DNA of 64,000 nt, from positions 150,613,640 to 150,677,639 of the forward strand of contig CM043955.1 in assembly GCA_014529385.2 (NCBI GenBank), in the 5' to 3' direction. The stretch is from Adiantum capillus-veneris. Lineage: Eukaryota > Streptophyta > Polypodiopsida > Polypodiales > Pteridaceae. Below the pieces are notes generated by a model. It was given only the letters and a program-made list of their open reading frames with translations, ran no database searches and was not told the origin of the DNA. Position numbers and translations under genes: made by a program. Shown in pieces: positions 43,893 to 56,546 of the stretch; within the stretch, counting starts at the first letter, position 1, and every line of letters starts with the position of its first letter.

Positions 43893-44532
43893 TGAATACC
43901 ACAGATCACGCATCTGATGGTTTCCATCCTATCATACCTAAGATATATAGAGTATACGATGTCTTAGCTGAACTTTGGAAACAAATACAAGAAGCAAACA
44001 AAACAAATGAGCTAAGTTTGAGAGTTAACCAAACCAATAATGGGAGGGATGTATTTCTTCCTATCGGGGAATTTGAGGCAAGATCTCAAGCAAATCTGGA
44101 TATTTGCTCATATTGGGGGGATAAAGAATCTATGAGATCTTTGGATAGACAACCTCAATCCTTGAAAACCTTATCCTCTTATATGGGAGAGTATGACGCA
44201 AAGTTTGATGTGAAGGCAGTACCATCACAAAGACTCTCCTCAAACAAAGGTGGTGGACTCAAAAGGATTGATAGACATATTTTTTGCACCTATGACTTGC
44301 ACCATTACTCTACAAGAGCTTCTTTGAATACGACCAAGCATGTGGGAGACAACGAAATATGCTTAGAAAAGTTTGGTGTAAAGGATCTCACTTCATAGAC
44401 ACAAGAAGGGATCAGAGAGCTAGAAAAACCTTAGGTAAACATGCGACCCATATCATTAAACAAGGTAGGAAGTACTGTGAAGGCGAGTATGGCAATACTA
44501 CACTTCTCGTTGAGTTTCAAGGTGTTACAACC
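43893..44532 (+). pseudogene. Gag/pre-protease segment of the Tat-like element
   Basis: An open frame (43892-44398) includes IPKIYRVYDVLAELWKQIQE and EANKTNELSLRVNQTNNGRD. It changes frame near 44380 and is followed by RARKTLGKHATHIIKQGRKY and TTLLVEFQGVTT up to the MITE 2 insertion. The last residues join across MITE 2 to the protease. Family membership is inferred from position. Confidence 0.5.
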
Positions 44533-44780
44533 CTCGGGGGGTTCACTATGTGTAAAACTACCATATCACGTGCGTTCAAGACATGTTTGTAAAACCCCTT
44601 ATCTGTAAATTTTGTTAGGAATATAGTGTACCCTTTTCTTTCAAAATTTGTAAAAAAAATTTCAAATTTGAAAAAACAATGTCCTTCTGTATATATATTT
44701 CTGTAAGCTTCAAGAACTTTAAATACCCTTCTGTTGAACTCACGTGATAGGTTATATTTTTCTTAGGTGACCTCCCCGGG
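44533..44780. mobile_element. MITE 2, 248 bp, same family as MITE 1
   Basis: The left end is CTCGGGGGGTTCACT and the right end GGTGACCTCCCCGGG. It is flanked by an exact ttacaacc duplication (44525-44532 and 44781-44788); a ninth base, g, also fits. It sits immediately before the protease active site. Confidence 0.88.
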
Positions 44781-46235
44781 TTACAACCATGGCAATTCTT
44801 GACAATGGAGCAAGTGTGGCCATTGCAACCAAAGAGATATGGAAGAAGTGGGGAAATCCTGCCTTGAGAGCCACAAGGAGGAAATTGCAATTAGTAGATG
44901 GTTATATGGAGAAACCCCTACAGCTTCTAGAGAAGGTAATTGTTACTTCTTGCGGCATTGATTATGAGCATATCTTTGCTATAGTAGATTTTGGCAAGAA
45001 AAACAACTACGGCATATACTTGGACGACCATTCATGCGACAATTGAAGATGGTCCAAGACTGCGGATATGATCATATATACCTCAAGCATATGGGAACCA
45101 CAACGCCCATAAACCTTAAAGACCATATTTACAGAGATGTAAATTGAACCCTTGAGGAGTTTGATTCACGTACATTAGTAGGATCTGAGCTTCCATCTTG
45201 GTTAGATAAGCAAAAGGAGCTATGGATGTGTGGAGCATCTCACTGCGAAAGTCTAAAACAAGAAGAGTATATTCTAGAAATGGAAATTGAAGATAAGGAA
45301 TATATTCCTGAACCCTTCCATGAAGAAACTCTAGAGTCTTTAGAGTGGACACATATTCTAGTTACCCTAGATGTGTCTGCTATTTTGGATAGTCAACGAC
45401 AAAGCTTTGCAACAAAGATGGTTATGATGTGTTCATACTATATGGTTAGCATGGTAAATGGGGAAGATAAAAAACCAGTCTCTGAACAACCCAAAAAAAG
45501 ATGACCCGGTGGAAGTAGACAAAGGAGTTGTTTTACGACTCTCCAAAGAATCTTGAGCGAGATGAGGACGCAGATGATGAATGCTCAAACAACCCGAGTG
45601 AAATAGAGGAAGCAATAATGGATGTTAGGTTCTACGACTTTCCAAATCAAATACCTAGTTGTCAACAATGCTATAAGGAAAAGAGAACTGAGTGTAGGGC
45701 TAGAGAGAATCCGATGCCTAGAATAAGAGAACAAACACAATTTTTGATGTTTGCAAAGCTGACAATTGTGCTAAAGAAAAAGTTTCAAGGATATTCTCTA
45801 GATTTTGGGATTCAAAGACACAAGACAGTATAAGAAACACGAGAAAACAACTTGAACTTTTGAAACTGAAACAAAACACAAGAAAACAAAAGAACCAGGA
45901 CTAGATGAGTTCAAAAAAACTAAATGGACCAAAGTTGAGAGAAAGAAGAAATACAAAGAGCTCAAAAAACTCTAAAGAAAGTGTGGACAATGAAAATAGA
46001 GAGTGGTGAGGAAGAGGGTAAGAAAAATGATGAAAAGATTAGCGTGCCTTCCCACTACATGAAATTCATTATTCAAGATAGAAAGGTAGTGATGACACAA
46101 CCCATACAAGAGCAAAAGGACAAGGAGTCATATGACGGGCTAGAGGATGCAAAGAAGATAGATTTGACAGAGCTAGGAGAAGAGCCAAGGATGGTCTATA
46201 TAGCAATTGTTCTTAGTACGGAAGGAGAAGGGTAA
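44781..46235 (+). pseudogene. Aspartic protease and PR-RT linker of the Tat-like element
   Basis: MAILDNGASVAIATKEIWKK (44789-44848) is the retropepsin active site with D-N-G-A. The second half DYEHIFAIVDFGKKNNYGIY is followed, after a one-base shift near 45015, by RPFMRQLKMVQDCGYDHIYL and a linker open to 45503. The final piece (45960-46235) has EEPRMVYIAIVLSTE, a segment that normally lies just upstream of RT in this lineage. RT itself does not follow. Confidence 0.8.
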
Positions 46236-47010
46236 CAGTGTTATATGACCCAATAGTGTTACATGACCCCCCAAAGTTACAAAATTAAATGCTAAAAACA
46301 AACAAACAAAAAAATCAAAAGTGCCACAATGTAAAATCTCAAGCTGGAAGAGAAATCCCAGCTTGATTTGGTACTTCACTCATATGTATCACCTATGGTA
46401 CTAGAGCCCTAGAGGTTCCCAGTGTGGGCACTTTTCCTTAAAAAGCAAAAAACCAAAGGCATACAAAATAAGGACACACATCAAAATTGAATCAATGTGA
46501 AAAGACTTTGGGGGGTCAAAGAAAATGGGATAAGTCAGGTGATGATTTCATGAGAAATTCCTTTCATGATAGTTTAACTACAAGGTCTTCTAGGTATAGC
46601 CTCTAGTCAGCTCTCGGACATGAAATACTTGGCTCTCGTGATTAAACAACTTAATTGACCAGAGAAAATTGAGAAGCTTGTCCATGGTATTAATAGTTGA
46701 CCTCTAGTGCCTTTCGATCGTTAAATTAGCGAGCCAGACTTGTTTAGTTTTTCACCTTTACAACTGCTTATGCGTTTGATTATATTACAGTTTAATGTTT
46801 ACTGCTGACAAATTGTTTAATATTCTGTTACCAATCAATTTGTGTGCCTACAAGTGCAAATGATTTTTAATTGTATATGAGAATGCAATTACTGTGCCAA
46901 TTTTGGTTGATTTTGTAGTGATTGAAGAATGCTAAGGACATTCAATCTCGAATGCTCTTTCACCTCAATGAATGGGCTTCATCTCAACAACTTTCAAGGA
47001 TGGAATCTAC
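46236..47010 (+). other. Deleted pol region, non-coding
   Basis: No RT, RNase H or INT motif is found in any frame. The stretch joins the PR-RT linker to the 3' polypurine tract. Confidence 0.5.
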
Positions 47011-47013
47011 ATC

Positions 47014-47024
47014 AAGAAGGGGGG
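47014..47024 (+). promoter_or_regulatory. Polypurine tract
   Basis: aagaagggggg followed by ca and then TGTTAACCC (47027), the usual arrangement at the 3' end of Tat-like elements. Confidence 0.8.
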
Positions 47025-47026
47025 CA

Positions 47027-47343
47027 TGTTAACCCTCAAGGACACCCTATCACCTTCGACGGACGCATATTATTTATTTGATTAAATCATGGACCGGACT
47101 TGTCAGTCATTTAGGTGTGTAGGTGATTGCCGATGAGAGGCGCACCACTTATCTTATTTTTACAATAATTTTGCAACAACCGGCCCTTGTGGGCACCCAT
47201 GTGTGAATGGGTCAAACTCTTATAAAAGGCCCATTTGACCTAAAATCCTTATTCTCGGGGGTGTAAACTAAGAAGTGCTCTTGCTCCATCTCTATCTCCT
47301 ACTCCTTTGTGTGCTCGCGTGTGTACATGTGTGTGTGTGTATG

Positions 47344-47419
<76 letters not shown>

Positions 47420-47700
47420 GCAGCGGCATATGCGGCAACAAGGCGATTGAGCGCGGCGACGGTGTCAACTCCTTCTTCACATCACAAGATCATTCACGAC
47501 GAAAGCATTGAGCGGTGAGTGACACACCATTGTTTCTTTGAGCTTGCTAGGACTATCTTGTTGTGTGCTTGTAGCCTTCGAAGGTCGCACACAGTGCACA
47601 GGAAAGTTCCCAACCTTCGACACCACGTGCAGCAAAGCGCACACCGATTATCACGTCGGTAGGCATCAAACTGCATAAGGTAGAGATTGGGGCGAAAAAA
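47027..47700 (+). repeat. 3' LTR of the Tat-like element (right end approximate)
   Basis: It starts TGTTAACCCTCAAGG. A TATA box (ttataaaagg, about 47219-47228) precedes the (AG)n tract by about 120 bases, the U3/R layout of an active LTR promoter. No second copy was found in the window, so the end is uncertain. Confidence 0.6.
47347..47416. repeat. (GA)n microsatellite in LTR leader
   Basis: A 70-base GA tract after a short GT tract, downstream of the TATA box. Confidence 0.95.
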
Positions 47701-48145
47701 TGGTGCTCTTAGGAAATTTTGGGGTGATTTTTAAGTGCCTCAAGGGGCAAGCCCTGAGGAGCTGCCACATGGCACACGAAATAGCCCACATGTGTTGGCA
47801 CAACCATGGTGGCCAATGTATATAGATTAGAATGGTGCCCTCATTGGGTGTATGAGAAAGAGAGAGAGCTCTCTCTGGCGGTGGTCATGGCAGGGGTGCC
47901 TAGCGGCGTTGCGCGGGTGCACCTGGCCATGGACGAAGATGGTTTTTGATGCATGTTGGCACACGACAGCGGCTCAATTGGCACTGTAATGGTTGTGAAT
48001 GTTGGTCAGATGGTAGTGAACGTAGTTATGACATGGCAGACTCGATAGGAGCGGGGTCCAGTGCCCTCAGGGGCTTTTAGAAAGCAAGGCCAAGGGGCAC
48101 TAGCAACCTCGCTAGTGCCTACCCGACATGAAGTGAAGGAGTTAG

Positions 48146-48276
<131 letters not shown>

Positions 48277-48419
48277 ATGAAATGAAATGAATTGTTATAT
48301 TAACGTCTTCAAAAGGCCAAAAGTGACCTACGAGACCAAAAAGTTACAATGCAGTGTATATGATACAAAGTCAAATTAACAAAATAAATTAAACTAGGAT
48401 AACAAAATATAAATACTGC

Positions 48420-49505
48420 GGAATCCTAACCTAAGCTAATAGGTGTGAAAGGTGAAAGGCGTGAAATGTGTGAACTAAGCAGTACAATGTGTAGACAATA
48501 TGGGATGGAAGTAAAGATCCATCTTCATAGAGATCCACCTTCATCTGCACTCTGGATAATGAAAAAGTATGGCTCGAATCCTTTGTTGTAGTCTCCTTCA
48601 AAACTGTGTAGCTCCTCTTCTCCATCAGGGTCATCTAGATCTCCCAGCTCCAATGCTCGGTCTATGAGAATGCCAGTATTGTGGGCAGACCTCTCCACTG
48701 TTGGCTACTCCTCTGTCTGTTCTTCTGGGTGTACAATATCTAGTGTAAAGAAATCTGTGATCTATCTCTGGGGTTGTCTCTCTCCAGCTCTCCTCAATAA
48801 AGTTTATCTATGCCTATGTAACTCAAGTAGATATAGCCCAAGACATCTCTGATCCTTATAACTCATGACGCTAGATAGAGTCCCAAAACCTTCTCTGAAT
48901 AGACAATGAAAATAGCCTCATATCTCATAGTACACTGTGCAATGACATATGTAATGTACCTATGTCTCTGGCTCTAGATGGCATAAGCGGCATATCTTGC
49001 TATCTGCTAGTGTCCCTTTGAATCTGCCAGTCTCAATCTTGAGCTGATGTGAGGACGTGTGTATCTAGCCAATGGCACAACGCAAACCATGAGAAAGATA
49101 CATGTCCATATAGCTAGGTCAAATCACAAACCCATCCCTCGTGAGGTAGAGAAGATGCTCTCTATAGAAATCCATCTTTGTGCCCAACTCCTGTATCGGC
49201 TCTATCCATGTCCTCCTCTTGTTCAGCTGGATCAGATCCTGAAAAATGAGTCTATTAATCTCTACCTGCGTCAAAGACCTCAAGGGTGCCTATAGAGAGT
49301 ATTGAAAAGGAGGCAACCTGTCCATGGTGAAACCATGTGTCTGAAACCATGATGCCATCTGTGCATACCGGCATGATGTATCCCCATTAAGAGTTAATTG
49401 TCTGGAGGACTCTAGAGCCACCCTGGCGTATCTGTCTCTGGTAGTATTCCACAGACTGTGTACAAAGGAGACTGATCTGGTAAGCGCCTCAATCTCCATA
49501 GGGGG
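48420..49505 (-). pseudogene. LINE C-terminal domain (zinc-finger end of pol)
   Basis: Leftward reading gives MDMYLSHGLRCAIG, IHTSSHQLKIETGRFKGTLA, then KICRLCHLEPET and VHYICHC with VYYEI and GYFHCLF (49110-48895). The RTSSH.L.IE.GR...CR.C.....H..C.C pattern is the C-terminal cysteine/histidine region of plant LINE ORF2 proteins. Stops here are TAG, TAG and TGA. A frame at 49484-49290 (RSVSFVHSLWNTTRDRYARV) may be the part before it. Confidence 0.7.
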
Positions 49506-49905
49506 GGCAGCTAATTCCACTCGATTGATGCGTAGACTGCAAGAGATGGGGGTGCCCATAGAGATGATTTGGGGGATTATGGCTTTGTATAGATCAGTGA
49601 TGGGACATGTACACACTCGAAAAGGGGTATCTGATTTAGTTCACTCTACTATTGGAGTGAAACGTGGCTGCCCATTGTCTCCTACTCTATTTGGTATGTA
49701 TGTTGATGAGGTGTCTGATTACATTGACAGAGAGGGTGATAGGGGTGCCCAGCTAGCAGGGATGTGGATCCCATTGTTGCTATATGCTGATGATATTGTG
49801 CTGAAATCTGACTCACCAGAAGGTATGCAACAACATTTGGATGCACTGCGCATTTTTGCAGAGGATAGTGGATTGTGTAAACCGATAGTGGATTGTGTGT
49901 AAGCC
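49505..49905 (+). pseudogene. LINE reverse transcriptase fragment (inverted segment)
   Basis: From about 49528: MRRLQEMGVPIEMIWGIMAL, GVKRGCPLSPTLFGMYVDEV and LLLYADDIVLKSDSPEGMQQ. GVKxGCPLSPxLF and YADD are the LINE RT fingers/palm motifs. The frame is open to 49902. The N-terminal endonuclease and first RT blocks are absent. Confidence 0.9.
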
Positions 49906-49906
49906 T

Positions 49907-51110
<1,204 letters not shown>

Positions 51111-51123
51111 GGTGTTGGAAGTC

Positions 51124-52150
<1,027 letters not shown>

Positions 52151-52629
52151 TATTAGGGTGGATAAGCAGGATTTTGAAGTTTTGACCAATAAGAGGGTAA
52201 GAGCCAAAATGAAACCAAAGCTCACAAGGGAAAAGAGAAAGTGTATGAAGGTAGAGAGCAACTTGAGACTAGCAAAAGGACAAGACATAGCAAAATCAAG
52301 CAGGCAGATTTCTAGCTAGGATGCGGCTACCCCAAATATGACATGGTAAGTGATGTGAAAAATCAAAAAGCAAACATTACTTTTGGTAAGGTGTTGGCCT
52401 TGAATCCTAGGTTGAGGAGACAATGGTCTACAAGTGTTAGCATGAGGTTTCCAAGAGCAAAGAGCAATGTGCATGCGGTGCAGAATATGGCCTTGAGAGT
52501 TCACGTTTGAGTTCAAGGTCAACCATACGAGTCGATCTCACTTGGAGGACAATTTGGTCAATAAAGCTATTGATTTGCCAATCTATTCAAGGGTGGTGCA
52601 AGATGGGGTGAAAGAGGAGCATGATTTAG
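52151..52629 (+). other. Decayed PR/RT interval
   Basis: Only a Lys-rich open stretch (52116-52319: KPKLTREKRKCMKVE) is seen. The RT motifs expected between gag and RNase H are missing, so a deletion of about 1.5-2 kb is inferred. Confidence 0.45.
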
Positions 52630-52890
52630 AGGATGCTTTTACAATGTGGTTTGATGGAGCGTATTGAAGGATAGTACAGAAGGCACGTGGAGGTGTGGAG
52701 ATACACAACCCACATGGCAAAGCCATTTTCTCAAAGGCTTATGATCTGGAGGATGTCTACACCAACAATGAGGTGGAGTATCTCACTCTAAATTTGGGTT
52801 TGAAGCAGTGCATGGAGCTCAACATTTCATGGCTGGTGCTAAAGGGTGATGCATTGCTAATCATCAAGAAACTGTTAGGCCAATGGTAGG
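52630..52890 (+). pseudogene. Gypsy RNase H
   Basis: FTMWFDGAY then, after a stop, ARGGVEIHNPHGKAIFSKAY, NNEVEYLTLNLGLKQCMELN and LVLKGDALLIIKKLLGQW. FDGA, N-E-x-E-Y and the G-D segment are RNase H landmarks. It is closely parallel to the minus-strand domain at about 18350-18100. Confidence 0.85.
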
Positions 52891-53159
52891 TAAAAATAGA
52901 TTCTTTGAAGCATTAGTTCTTTTCCAGTAAGAAATGTTACAGTTCTTTGAAGTGATTCAATTCAAGCATATGAAGAGAGAGCAAAACCAAGAGGCAGACC
53001 AACTAGCAAGTAGCAGAGTGCAACTGCATGTGCAGGCCTATATGTGGCCCCAACCACTTATGCAGGTAGGGAGACTATAAAGGAGGTTGAAGACTTTTTG
53101 AGCACAAGGAAGTGTCCAGAGAGTTTGTCCAAGTTGCAAAAAGAGAAGAGTGGTGCAAA

Positions 53160-53960
53160 AAGCCCGCAAATTCACATTGGTGGGTGAAGACCTAATGAAC
53201 TATGGGTGAGACGAAGTGCTAAGAAGGGTGATGTACAAGGAAGAGATAGGTATGGTGCTGAAGCAATGCCATGAGGAAAGTGAACATCATGGTAAAGACA
53301 AGGTGCTGTTTCAAGTGTTAAAAGCAGGATGTTGGTGGAATTCCATAGTGAAGGATGTGCATTATTGGTGCAAAACCTGCCACAAATGTTAGACTATAGG
53401 CGAGAGATGGCTGGTAGCGGAGTCGCGGGGTGCCATCATCACACAAAGTCCTTTCAAGAAGTGGGGTTTGGATGCCATAGGTCCACTCCCAAAGTCTAAA
53501 AGTGGTAATAAGTATATTGTGGTAGTCATTAACTACCTCACAAGGTGGGGTGGAGGCCAAAGATGTGAAGGAGGTAAATGCACATGTGGTAGCTCAGTTT
53601 GTGTTTTATAAGATATGTTGTCATTTTGGAATACCATGGGTGTTAGTTTCTGATAGGGATTAGGGGTTTAGAAGCAAGCTAATGTGAGCATTAGTAGACA
53701 AGCTAAAAATTCAGCATCGGTTTTCCTCACCCTATCATCCCCAATGCAATGGTCTAGTGGAGAGTTCCAATGGGTAGATCATCAAGATGTTGACAAAGTA
53801 TGTGTATAAGCAAGAGACTGAGTGGGAATTAAACCTAGAGAAGTGTGTGTGGGCGTACAGGACATCCTACAAGGTGGCTACCAATTTCACTCCATTTGAG
53901 CTAGTCTATGGTAGGGAGGCCGTGTTGCCAGTGCATGCACAGTGGGAGCTTTAAAAGGTA
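53160..53960 (+). pseudogene. Gypsy integrase
   Basis: The zinc-binding HHCC region is HEESEHHGKDKVLFQVLKAG with HYWCKTCHKC (53270-53390). The core has KKWGLDAIGPLPKSKSGNKY (first Asp, 53458-53517), VLVSDRD (second Asp, about 53643) and NGLVESSNG (Glu, about 53750). The C-terminal part is WAYRTSYKVATNFTPFELVY then GREAVLPV. Stops are TAG after DRD and after SSNG, TGA before ALVDKLK, and a late TAA. A one-base shift lies near 53550. Confidence 0.88.
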
Positions 53961-55087
53961 TGTGTCATGTCAATGCCAACATATGATGAACATTTTAATG
54001 AAAAAAATGGTGACAAATATCAATAGACATAAATAATTAGGGGTGAATATTTCAATCAATATACAATGAGAGTATATGTTTATAGAATACATCATCCATA
54101 TTTCATGTACAAAGTAGAAAAAATGATCATCATATCTGCAGGTGATCATCAGGACTGGGGCTAGGGCTCTCTTGATCATCATCTGTTGTAGAATGCTTTA
54201 GTTGGCTAGGCGGTTGTTCCATATCATAGGCATGCTTCAACTCCATGCTTGTACCCTACTCCTCCTCTACTAGGTCTCTTTCTCCATGAGCCTAGTTAAT
54301 CTAAAATTGACATAGAAACTTACATATAGCTCAAAATCCATTTTCCTTAAAGAGATATCTAACAACAATAAAAAATAATCACAAATGGCTCAAGCGAATG
54401 AAGTGTTGCTTGCAAGGCCCTATACCCACGATATGTCACCCTCTCAATCTTTACCACAGTGGGAGGTTGGCTATAGTCTTTGGTCTATATTTCAAAAAAT
54501 CCAAAGCGAGCCTACTTGATGATTCTCACAATCTTGAATATTGATTTTACAAACGTTTACTTACAAATCTAGTGGAAAATCCATGTCTCCCTATAAGACC
54601 AATGTGCAATGTGTATCCACTTTCACTCTAGCTTGTACAACCACTTGTTTTTATTATTGAAGGAAAAAATTCAAAGATTTGTTAAATGTACATATGCACT
54701 TAGGTTTACTGTAAGTATTTGAAGTGCAAGTCAACTCATTGGAGGAATATGAAACATACCCTTTGATGTGATAATTTCATCCCCGTAGTCATATTTTCTG
54801 TCTAAAATGGGCCCATGTCTCCTCAATGTAATCCAAAATTCCTCTTGTTTTCTAGTTGTATGGCATATCTTAGGCTCTTTCTTCATAATAAATCAATCAA
54901 TAGAGAATTTTACCTTATTTTCTATATGGTTCCGAGTTCTTATGTCAATATTGAACATTGATTTCTATTCTACATATGCAACTATTTGAATCATCACAAA
55001 CACCATCACCTCCATATATTGGTCACACATATATTCTCATCATGGTGAGGAGCCATCCACTACTCTAGAGAGTTTCAATCCACATGA
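53961..55087. other. Non-coding interval
   Basis: AT-rich. No LTR boundary, coding domain or RNA gene is recognised. Confidence 0.5.
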
Positions 55088-55870
55088 TGTTAGGGTAATG
55101 GCCAAGTGGCCAGCCATTAACCCATCACTAACCTTATTATTTATTATCACAATAGAAGAAGACATCAATGGATATTTTGCTACACTGCAACTCCACCCAA
55201 AAATCTTTGTGTGTTCTCTCTTCTCCTCCACAATAGGAATTACACACCGCCCACTCCTGCATACCCACTCACTATTGTTATCAATATAACCATTATGCCA
55301 ACATCTCAAATATCAACATGAAGGATGGGACCTCTGCCTCTCATGAGTTGTCATTGTAGACTCAAAAACATCATACACATCAAATCAAAGTGAATGCCAA
55401 TATACCACTATTGCATATGCTTCAAAGTGGGACCACGTCAAAAAGATATCCACATATCCATACATACACAAAATCGCATAAAAGCATGCATCAACGTGAT
55501 GCCCAATGCTAGATAATGATGGGGCCAGCTCAACTTGGGCAGCGACCATGTGTGTGAATTCATTGTAATGGCCTTTGTAAGGCTCAACCTCTCTCTTTTC
55601 ATTTTTCTATCTATCCATAGACATATCCTCTGATCCTTTCCTCTCTTGTATGTATCCTCGTTCTTCTAGCTATTTCAATTAGAGAAGTCATTTTCTACAC
55701 CACCATGTGTGTGAACATGTTGTAATGGCCTTTATAAGGCTCAATAACCCAAAATGATATCTCTCACGTTTATTTTTTCTATCTACTCATATATTTATCC
55801 TCTTATCCTTTCCTCTCTTATATGCACCCTTGTTCTTCTATTCAGTGTCAATCAGAGAAGCCATTGGCTA
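55088..55870 (+). repeat. Copia-type LTR (5'), about 783 bp
   Basis: It starts TGTTAGGGTAATGG and is followed by a primer site at 55873. Its first 200 bases match 58884-59090 (ccttatt.tttat.atcacaata, ctctcttctcctccaca). A duplication of about 155 bp near its end (55548-55690 and 55702-55865) repeats catgtgtgtgaa..gtaatggcctt..aaggctcaa. Confidence 0.8.
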
Positions 55871-55872
55871 AT

Positions 55873-55885
55873 TGGTATCAGAGCC
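55873..55885 (+). promoter_or_regulatory. Primer binding site, initiator-Met tRNA
   Basis: TGGTATCAGAGCC, exact for the plant initiator Met tRNA end, two bases after the LTR. Confidence 0.92.
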
Positions 55886-56520
55886 TGTGTTCTCAAGTCC
55901 TAAGCTTAAAGTCTAAGGACCAATCAAGAATAAGTGGCTAGTTGTGAGCCTTCAAAATTGGTGCAATGGGTGTCGGGAGCTCAGCTAGCTCACAAGACAG
56001 TTAATAGCTCCTAGAGGAGCATGTAAGTGCATTGCGTGACTCAAAACGAGGTCAACAAGATTTTCAAAGGCATCCTAGGTCTCCTAGATGGGCATCTCAT
56101 CCCATTTTCCAGCTTGGGTGAGTCCAAGTACTACTTCTCTACTCTCCTTGCTTGTTCTTCGTGTGCTTTGCCTAGAGTCTTGCTGTGAATTGCTACACTA
56201 CAACTACCAATTGACAACGCTATGTTCTTAGCAAATCATTACTATTGTATTATTGCATGTAGCACTATTGCTTTGCAATTTTTAATGTTATGTGCTTTAA
56301 AAATCAAGGCTATTGCATTGCAAGAAATTCCCATGCTCAGCTTTTCTTACACTTAGTGCTACTAAGAAAAGACTCCAACGATTTGCTTAAATTTGCAATA
56401 CGGAGTTACTTCCCAACTCTAAGGATTCCTTCTCTGCAGAGTGTCAAACTCTACTTAATTCAATTTCCCAAACCTTAGCTTGCCCCCCAAGCTTGTACAC
56501 ACATGTCGTCGGAGCCGAGA
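55886..56520 (+). other. Leader and gag start remnant
   Basis: After the primer site a short gag-like start (ATG near 55966: MGVGSSASSQDS, two TAA/TAG, then LEEHVSALRDSKRGQQDFQR) can be read. Beyond 56150 no domain is seen. The region is interrupted by the minus-strand element beginning at 56531. Confidence 0.45.
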
Positions 56521-56530
56521 AGAACCATCA

Positions 56531-56544
56531 TGGCTCTGGTACCA
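56531..56544 (-). promoter_or_regulatory. Primer binding site
   Basis: The minus strand reads TGGTACCAGAGCCA after the LTR end CTCACA; one base differs from the initiator-Met site. Confidence 0.8.
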
Positions 56545-56546
56545 CT

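Larger units (their letters stand above)
42052..47700 (+). mobile_element. + strand Tat-like gypsy element lacking RT and integrase
   Basis: It contains gag (42106-44532), protease and the PR-RT linker (44781-46235), then about 790 bp of non-coding sequence, a polypurine tract and a 3' LTR from 47027. RT, RNase H and INT are absent, so an internal deletion of several kb is inferred. Two MITEs interrupt the coding part. The 5' LTR is missing; the left side ends at the minus-strand LTR 41042-42051. The right LTR end is approximate. Confidence 0.75.
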
